64,000 nt of DNA from Candidatus Brocadiaceae bacterium S225 (GTDB taxonomy: Bacteria > Planctomycetota > Brocadiia > Brocadiales > Scalinduaceae). Below the pieces are notes generated by a model. It ran no database searches and was not told the DNA's origin. It saw only the letters and a program-made list of their open reading frames with translations. The position numbers and the translations under genes are program-made. Below are positions 58,328-64,000 of the stretch, piece by piece (within the stretch, counting starts at the first letter, position 1; the number at the start of each line of letters is the position of its first letter). The stretch spans positions 1 to 64,000 of the forward strand of contig SMSL01000004.1 in assembly GCA_007859995.1 (NCBI GenBank), given 5' to 3'.

Positions 58328-59584
58328 TTAATCCTCGAAATCTGTGAGATCTTTATAGATAGGGTAAGTTGCACAAAACGTCACTACCTCACTTTTAATT
58401 GCTTTCAATTTACTATCATCATTACTGGCATTTAGTGCACGATCAATCCAGTTAGCAATTTTTAACATTTCAGGCTCTTTCATACCACGTGTTGTAACAG
58501 AAGGAGTGCCCATTCTTATTCCACTTGGATCATTTGCAGTCCTTTTGTCAAATGGGATCATATTCCTGTTGAGAATAATACCTGCTTTTTCCAAGGTTAC
58601 CTGTGCTTCTGTTCCGGAGATATCCTTGTTTGAAAGGTCTATTAGGAAAAGGTGGTTATCTGTACCCCCTGAAACAATTCTATAGTCCTTGTTTTGCAGG
58701 TTACTACACAGTTCCTTTGTGTTTTTAAGTGTCTGGATTTGAGCATCTTTAAATTCTTGAGTCTTTGCTTCCTTGAATGCGACTGCCTTTGCCGCTATAA
58801 CGTGCATTAACGGTCCGCCCTGGATACCAGGGAAAATTTGCTGATCTATTTTGGTAGCGTATTTAGACTTACAAATAATTATCCCGCCCCTCGGACCTCT
58901 CAGGGTTTTATGCGTTGAGGTCGTTACGAAGTCTGCGAGTGGTACTGGGTCCTGATGTACTCCTGCTACGATCAAGCCGGCTATATGGGCAATATCGGCT
59001 AGCAAAAGTGCGCCTACTTCATCCGCAATTTTTTTGAATTCCGCAAAATCAAGTTCTCTTGGATAAGCGCTCGCTCCTGCAATGATCATGTGCGGATTAC
59101 TCTCTTTCGCCAGTTTCCTTACTTCATCATAATCTATATATCCGGTCTTTTCACTTACACCGTAGGTAATTTTTTCGTACAACTGCCCTGAAAAGTTCTT
59201 TTTGAAGCCGTGCGTAAGGTGTCCGCCATGAGAAAGATCCATACTTAAAATCTTATTCCCCGGAGTTAATGAAGAAAACAATACGGCCATATTTGCCGAC
59301 GAACCTGAATGCGGTTGAACATTAACATGCTCCGCTCCAAATATATCCTTTGCCCGCTTAACTGCAAGTTTTTCAGCTATGTCAATCTCTCCGCAACCGG
59401 CATACCATCGTTTGTCAGGGTAGCCTTCAGCGTATTTATTAGTCATTATTGAACCCTGTGCCTGCATTACTGCGGTACTGCAATAATTCTCAGAAGCAAT
59501 CAATTCAATGTGAGTCTGCTGGCGTTTAACTTCGTTTCGGATTGCTGCGTAAATTTCAGGGTCAACTTTTTTTAGAGTATTCAT
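58328..59584 (-). CDS. glyA: Serine hydroxymethyltransferase
   Basis: 418 residues, standard length. Pyridoxal-phosphate enzyme interconverting serine and glycine with tetrahydrofolate. The N-terminal IELIASENYCSTAVMQAQGS and NKYAEGYPDKRWYAGC region is intact. The cofactor lysine lies in VTTSTHKTLRGPRGGIIIC, and the PLADIAHIAGLIVAG-type aspartate segment is present. The C-terminal MIPFDKRTANDPSGIRMGTPSVTTRGMKEPEM is complete. ATG 59584, 49 bp after the prfB stop. It supplies one-carbon units to the folate pool. Confidence 0.98.
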   Translation of the reverse strand: MNTLKKVDPEIYAAIRNEVKRQQTHIELIASENYCSTAVMQAQGSIMTNKYAEGYPDKRWYAGCGEIDIAEKLAVKRAKDIFGAEHVNVQPHSGSSANMAVLFSSLTPGNKILSMDLSHGGHLTHGFKKNFSGQLYEKITYGVSEKTGYIDYDEVRKLAKESNPHMIIAGASAYPRELDFAEFKKIADEVGALLLADIAHIAGLIVAGVHQDPVPLADFVTTSTHKTLRGPRGGIIICKSKYATKIDQQIFPGIQGGPLMHVIAAKAVAFKEAKTQEFKDAQIQTLKNTKELCSNLQNKDYRIVSGGTDNHLFLIDLSNKDISGTEAQVTLEKAGIILNRNMIPFDKRTANDPSGIRMGTPSVTTRGMKEPEMLKIANWIDRALNASNDDSKLKAIKSEVVTFCATYPIYKDLTDFED

Positions 59585-59633
59585 AATATTGGAGTGTGTT
59601 CAGTTAAAAACAGTTAAAGTGGTTAAAAAAATT

Positions 59634-60738
59634 CTATTTGCCGATCTTCCATTTCAAATATGATGTAAGGAAATCATCAATTTCTCCATCAAGGAATGAT
59701 TGCGTTTTGGCGGTCTCTGCACCTGTTCGTAAATCCTTTATCATTGTATAGGGTTGCAGCACATACGATCTTATCTGATGGCCCCACGCAATATCACCCT
59801 TTTCATCATATGCGTTTGAAAATTCTTTCTCGCGTTCCTTCTCTTTTATTTGATATAGCTTCGATTTCAACATTTTCATGGCCGTTGCTCTGTTTTTGTG
59901 CTGAGACCTGTCGTTCTGGCATTGCACTATTATGCCTGTTGGTATATAGGTAATTCTCACGGCAGAAGATGTTTTGTTGACGTGTTGGCCTCCTGCGCCG
60001 GAAGAACGGTAAGTATCTATTTTTAAGTCTTTCTCGTTAATTTCTATATCAATTTCAGCATCTATTTCGGGGATTACATCAACAGCCGCAAATGAGGTGT
60101 GTCGCCTGCTGTTAGAATCGAATGGTGATATACGAACCAGACGGTGGGCGCCAATCTCTGATTTTAAATAACCATAGGCGTAACTACCTTTAATTATGGT
60201 TGCGACCCTTTTAATTCCAGCTTCGTCACCGGGCAGAAGATCGATCGTTTCCATCGAAAAGTTGTTTTTTTCCGCCCACATACTGTACATTCTCAGTAGC
60301 ATTGATGCCCAGTCACACGATTCCGTACCTCCTGCACCGGCATGAATACTGAGGAATGCATTGCAACTATCATTTTGCCCATTCAGCATCATACGTAATT
60401 CCAGCTTCTCAAGCTTTTGGGTAAATGATTGCAGGTCCTTCGCTATCTCAGCTTCTAATTCGTCATCGCTGTCCCCATCCTCTGCAAGTTCGGATAAATC
60501 AACGACATCACTAAGTGATTTTCGCAGTTCATGAAAAGGTATGGTTAATTCTTTTAATTCTTTGAGCCTTTTTATGGTGGATTGTGCCTTCTCCTTATCA
60601 TTCCAGAAATCAGCATTTCCTAACTGCGTTTCAATATCATCCTGTTCTTTTTCCTTGGAATTCAGGTCAAAGAGAGTCCCTTAAATGTACGAGCCTGTTT
60701 TTTAACGGATTTAGTTGCTTATCAATACTTTTGATCAT
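59634..60738 (-). CDS. prfB: Peptide chain release factor 2, with programmed +1 frameshift
   Basis: ATG 60738, after AAGAGG, opens 23 codons (MIKSIDKQLNPLKNRLVHLR, DSL) and meets TGA at 60669-60667. The site reads AGGGACTCTCTTTGACC: an SD-like AGGGA, then CTT TGA C, matching the E. coli RF2 site in spacing. Reading +1 continues FDLNSKEKEQDDIETQ... to the end at 59634. The SPF tripeptide (VRISPFDSN) that recognises UGA/UAA and the catalytic GAGGQHVNK are present. The frameshift lets RF2 level control its own synthesis. It heads the prfB-glyA-gpsA run. Confidence 0.95.
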
Positions 60739-60913
60739 TTTCAACCTCTTATTATCAAATGGGTTCCTGATTTCGAGTCGAAATTATAGTTTATGGAAAT
60801 ATTAAAGTCAAATTGTTTTTAACAGCAAAAAATATTAGTTGAAATAGCGCGAAAAATCAGGTAAATTGACTGTTTCCCATATTACGTGGGGATTACACTA
60901 TAGATAGGCGAAA

Positions 60914-62836
60914 ATGGTTAAAATAACATTACCCAACGGTACTGAAAGAAAATATGAAGATAAAGTCACTGTAAAGGATGTGGCTTGCGATATTGCCGAA
61001 GAGAATCACGGTATGGCAATAGCGGGTAAAGTTAACAGTACGCTTGTAGATCTTGATAGCCAGATTGATGCGGATACAACACTGGATTTTGTGATGGCTG
61101 ATTCTGAAGACGGTCTTGAGATCCTCAGGCATAGTACCGCTCACGTCATGGCTCAGGCCGTCACTAATCTATACCCGAATGCCAAGCTCGGGATTGGTCC
61201 TTCTATCAAGGACGGTTTCTATTATGACTTTGATATGGAAACAACCCTGTCTGAAGAAGACCTTGAGAAGATAGAAGCTGAGATGAAGAGGATTATTGAG
61301 TCCGATGAGACATTTGACCGTTTTGAAGAGGCCAGTGATGTTGCCATAAAAAGAATGGAAGAGTCGGGTCAGGATTACAAGGTTGAGTTGATTAATGGAC
61401 TGGAGGATCAGACTATTTCTTTTTATAGGCAGGGTGATTTTGTTGACCTGTGCAGAGGGCCGCATTTGGTCAGTACAAAAAAAATTACGGCATTTAAGCT
61501 GTTAAGTGTTGCGGGGGCATACTGGCGCGGAAAAGAAACCAATCCGATGCTTCAGAGAATATATGGCACTGCGTTTACGAATAAGAAGGATTTAAGAGTA
61601 CATCTAAAGCTTTTAGAAGAGGCTAAAAAACGAGATCATAGAAAAGTTGGTACCGCGTTAGACCTATACAGTTTTCATGAAGAGGGTGGTCCCGGTCTTG
61701 TATTCTGGCATCCTAAAGGAGCAAGAATAAGGAGCATTATTGAAACGTTTTGGAGGGAAGAGCATTATAAACGTGGTTACGAAATAGTTTACAGTCCTCA
61801 CATTGCGAAAATAGATCTTTGGAAAACAAGTGGTCATTTGGACTTCTATAAAGAGAGCATGTTTTCCCCTATAGAAGTTGACGGGCAAGAGTATATCTTG
61901 AAGCCGATGAATTGCCCTTTTGCGATTCTTATGTACCAAACGAAGATGCGTAGTTTTCGCGATTTACCACAAAGGTGGGGCGAGCTTGGTACTGTTTACA
62001 GATACGAGAGATCAGGGGTTTTGCATGGACTTTTAAGGGTTCGTGGCTTTACGCAGGATGATGCCCATGTGTTCTGCAGACCTGATCAATTAAAGGACGA
62101 AATAGTTGGTATTATAGATCTTGCACAATATATGCTTCAGAGTTTTGGGTTTAATGAATACGAAATAGAGCTTGCGGTCAGAGGTAATGGCGAATCTGAA
62201 AAGTATATAGGCGAAAACGAAAATTGGGACCTTGCGGAAGAAGCTTTAAAGAACGCCCTCGAACAAAAAGATCTGGAATATACGCGGGAGGAAGGCGAGG
62301 CGAAATTCTATGGACCGGCAATCGATATAAAGATCAAGGACGCTCTGGGCAGGGGTTGGCAGGGGCCAACCATTCAGGTGGATTTTAATTTGCCTGAAAG
62401 GTTTGATGTTAATTATATCGCTTCTGATGGTAAGAAGCATAAGGTAGTGATGGTACATCGAACCGTGCTTGGCGCCATGGAGAGATTCGTCGGGTGTCTG
62501 CTGGAACATTATGCCGGTGATTTCCCTTTGTGGCTTGCGCCTACACAGGTCAGGGTCCTGCCGATAACAGACGCTCATGATGAATATAGTAAAAAGATAA
62601 AGGATAGATTGTCCGAGATAGGAATTCGTGTTGATTGTGATTTGAGGAATGAAAAGACAGGTTTTAAGATAAGAGAAGGCACCTTGGAGAAAATCCCTTA
62701 TCTGCTTATTATAGGCGATAGAGAGCTAGAGGAAGAGACTGTGTCTGTTCGGAGTCGTAAGAATGGAGATGAGGGCGCTCTGCCTTTGTCAGAATTCCTG
62801 GTACGTGTTGAAAGGGAGGCTAAGGACAAAATTTAG
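60914..62836 (+). CDS. thrS: Threonyl-tRNA synthetase
   Basis: 640 residues with the complete domain order. TGS domain (1-60), editing domain with HSTAHVMAQAV (about 72) and GPSIKDGFYYDFD plus CRGPHLVST (the H-x-x-x-H and C-x-x-x-H zinc-like site), then the class II catalytic core. Motif 2 is YRYERSGVLHGLLRVRGFTQDDAHVFC, motif 3 GAMERFVGCLLEHYAGDFPLWL. The C-terminal anticodon-binding domain ends in VRSRKNGDEGALPLSEF. It charges tRNA-Thr and edits Ser-tRNA-Thr. First gene of thrS-infC-rpmI-rplT. ATG 60914 with a modest GGCGA upstream. Confidence 0.98.
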   Translation: MVKITLPNGTERKYEDKVTVKDVACDIAEENHGMAIAGKVNSTLVDLDSQIDADTTLDFVMADSEDGLEILRHSTAHVMAQAVTNLYPNAKLGIGPSIKDGFYYDFDMETTLSEEDLEKIEAEMKRIIESDETFDRFEEASDVAIKRMEESGQDYKVELINGLEDQTISFYRQGDFVDLCRGPHLVSTKKITAFKLLSVAGAYWRGKETNPMLQRIYGTAFTNKKDLRVHLKLLEEAKKRDHRKVGTALDLYSFHEEGGPGLVFWHPKGARIRSIIETFWREEHYKRGYEIVYSPHIAKIDLWKTSGHLDFYKESMFSPIEVDGQEYILKPMNCPFAILMYQTKMRSFRDLPQRWGELGTVYRYERSGVLHGLLRVRGFTQDDAHVFCRPDQLKDEIVGIIDLAQYMLQSFGFNEYEIELAVRGNGESEKYIGENENWDLAEEALKNALEQKDLEYTREEGEAKFYGPAIDIKIKDALGRGWQGPTIQVDFNLPERFDVNYIASDGKKHKVVMVHRTVLGAMERFVGCLLEHYAGDFPLWLAPTQVRVLPITDAHDEYSKKIKDRLSEIGIRVDCDLRNEKTGFKIREGTLEKIPYLLIIGDRELEEETVSVRSRKNGDEGALPLSEFLVRVEREAKDKI

Positions 62837-62921
62837 TATTTCATTTTATATGGAGATTTGTGATTAGCCGGGATTCTTGCGTTAGTGGAAATTATAGTTT
62901 TTTTAGAATGGGGGTATAGAG

Positions 62922-63422
62922 ATTTCAAAATTCCTGAAAATTAATGAAAGAATATTTGCGAAGACAGTAAGAGTTGTTGGTGAAGGTGGAGAGCAATTAG
63001 GCATCATGAAAAAGCATGATGCTCTCAGTAAAGCTTTGGAATTAGGCTTGGATCTGGTTGAGGTCTCGCCGGATGCTGATCCTCCAGTGTGTCGCCTTCT
63101 GGATTACGGTAAGCATCAATACAAACTGAGCAAAAAATCGCATCAGAAAAGCCGTACCGTTCAGTTAAAGGAAATAAGGGTAAGGCCGAAAATTGGAGCG
63201 CATGATTTGCAGACGAAAATGAAGAATGCCAGGAAATTTCTCGAAAGAAAGGATAGGGTTCTGGTAAACATGATGTTCAGAGGACGAGAGAGGGCACACA
63301 AGGATCAGGCAAAAGAAATATTTGACGAAATTATTAGAACACTGGAAGATATTGCCAAGGTGGAATCACAGGCAAAGTCAACAGGAAGAAGTATGGGAAT
63401 TATTTTAACACCAAAAACATAA
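62922..63422 (+). CDS. infC: Translation initiation factor IF-3, non-canonical ATT start
   Basis: 167 residues. IF3 needs ISKFLKINERIFAKTVRVVG and EGGEQLGIMKKHDALSKALE at its N-terminus, which lie upstream of the first ATG (63006). Backward the frame is open to TAG at 62904. The ATT at 62922, seven bases after GGGGG, gives a full N-domain, as in the AUU-started infC of E. coli. A weaker alternative is ATA 62916. The linker and C-domain (VQLKEIRVRPKIGAHDLQTKMKNARKFLE ... GRERAHKDQA) are intact. The rare start lets IF3 repress its own translation. Start confidence is moderate; gene confidence is high. Confidence 0.93.
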   Translation: MSKFLKINERIFAKTVRVVGEGGEQLGIMKKHDALSKALELGLDLVEVSPDADPPVCRLLDYGKHQYKLSKKSHQKSRTVQLKEIRVRPKIGAHDLQTKMKNARKFLERKDRVLVNMMFRGRERAHKDQAKEIFDEIIRTLEDIAKVESQAKSTGRSMGIILTPKT

Positions 63423-63459
63423 CACTAAAGTTAAACCTAGAAAATGAGGGAGTATTGGA

Positions 63460-63657
63460 ATGCCAAAATTAAAAACACACAAGGGTCTTACGAAAAGAGT
63501 CAGGGTTTCTTCTAACGGCAAGATTAAGAGAAAGAAGGCAGGTGCCGGTCATTTAATGTCGGGAAAAACTGGTAGTCGTAAAAGAACACTCAAGAGAACA
63601 AGTCTTGTATCAAAAGGGTTTACCAGATCTGTGTTACGTGCTTTAGGAAAAGCATAG
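63460..63657 (+). CDS. rpmI: 50S ribosomal protein L35
   Basis: 65 residues: [20 protein letters not shown], then [30 protein letters not shown] and a short tail. Full-length and very basic, typical of bL35. Start ATG 63460 after GAGGGAG, 37 bp after infC. It is part of the infC-rpmI-rplT translational unit, in which L20 usually represses synthesis of L35 and itself. Confidence 0.97.
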   Translation: MPKLKTHKGLTKRVRVSSNGKIKRKKAGAGHLMSGKTGSRKRTLKRTSLVSKGFTRSVLRALGKA

Positions 63658-63694
63658 TAAATATTTTAGAATAAGCGCAAGAAAGGTTTTAAAG

Positions 63695-64000
63695 ATGCCA
63701 AGAGTAAGAAACGGTTCAGCAAAGAAACAGGGAAGAAAAAGACTTCTCAATGCAACAAAAGGGTATTGGGGTGGTAGAGGTAATCTCTTTAGGAAGGCCA
63801 GTGAAACGTATGTGAGGGCAATGGCCTTTGCTTACAGAGATAGAAAATGTAAAAAGAGGAATTTCAGAAAACTCTGGATAATACGCATAAACGCAGCTGC
63901 TAAAATGCGCGGGATAAATTATAGTCGTTTTATCAACGGGTTAATAAAAGCCAATGTTGTAGTTGACAGGAAGATGTTAGCGGAAGCAGCAGTTAACGAT
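63695..64000 (+). CDS. rplT: 50S ribosomal protein L20 (3' end outside window)
   Basis: 102 codons from ATG 63695 to the window edge, after [26 protein letters not shown], then [47 protein letters not shown] and [23 protein letters not shown] match bL20 throughout. About 15 residues are missing at the C-terminus. It binds 23S rRNA domain I early in assembly. Confidence 0.97.
   Translation, partial: MPRVRNGSAKKQGRKRLLNATKGYWGGRGNLFRKASETYVRAMAFAYRDRKCKKRNFRKLWIIRINAAAKMRGINYSRFINGLIKANVVVDRKMLAEAAVND

Overview
ORGANISM. The window comes from an anammox planctomycete, most probably Candidatus Scalindua. The 16S rRNA gene carries the exact targets, as I recall them, of the planctomycete probe Pla46 (32128-32145), the general anammox probe Amx368 (32460-32477) and the Scalindua probe Sca1309 (33413-33433). 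The DNA is AT-rich, and several translation genes use non-canonical starts or recoding, which the reading frames themselves show.

LAYOUT, 1-31 kb: an accessory, heavily rearranged region. From the left: a transposase fragment, a c-type cytochrome with eroding heme sites, an inverted-repeat element and a resolvase scrap. Next come three secreted proteins (one tail-fibre-like with a frameshifted signal peptide, two tandem paralogues), an HTH regulator and a dead IS5-type transposon. A complete MacA/MacB-like efflux operon follows (12.2 to 7.9 kb, minus strand), then a RAYT-derived element and a HicAB toxin-antitoxin pair. A run of housekeeping and stress enzymes follows (SDR, WrbA, VOC, MsrAB, GNAT acetyltransferase, ATP-type PEP carboxykinase, RtcB, ZIP transporter). 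These are interleaved with dead toxin-antitoxin genes, truncated ogt/tpm genes and duplicated scraps. Between two ~305 bp direct repeats (17.8 and 27.2 kb) lie pckA, rtcB, zupT, a broken DUF3883 nuclease-like gene, a DUF4258 toxin-antitoxin-like pair and a decayed PaeR7I/XhoI-type restriction-modification pair. At 27.7-31.0 kb sits an archaeal-looking operon: archaemetzincin and both subunits of DNA topoisomerase VI.

LAYOUT, 31-37 kb: a two-gene small-peptide operon with a palindromic operator, then a complete linked rRNA operon (tandem promoters, 16S, tRNA-Ile, tRNA-Ala, 23S, 5S, terminator).

LAYOUT, 37-64 kb: core genome, dominated by translation. It holds fur, rpmB, gatCAB, a small histone-fold protein, proB, pabA, a probable structured RNA (6S-like), then nusA-infB-ylxP-rbfA/hisG, a TPR lipid- or periplasm-directed protein, yebC, ftsH, small secreted proteins, a receiver protein, tRNA-Pro, and the minus-strand run prfB-glyA-gpsA. 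The window ends in the classical thrS-infC-rpmI-rplT cluster. Noteworthy here are an in-frame rbfA-hisG fusion, the canonical +1 frameshift in prfB, and an ATT start for infC.

No CRISPR array and no new multi-gene defence system could be supported. The most unusual content is the topoisomerase VI/archaemetzincin operon, the bacterial histone-fold protein, the rbfA-hisG fusion, the putative 235-nt RNA upstream of nusA, and a set of non-coding repeat elements with conserved ends or nested and interleaved inverted repeats.
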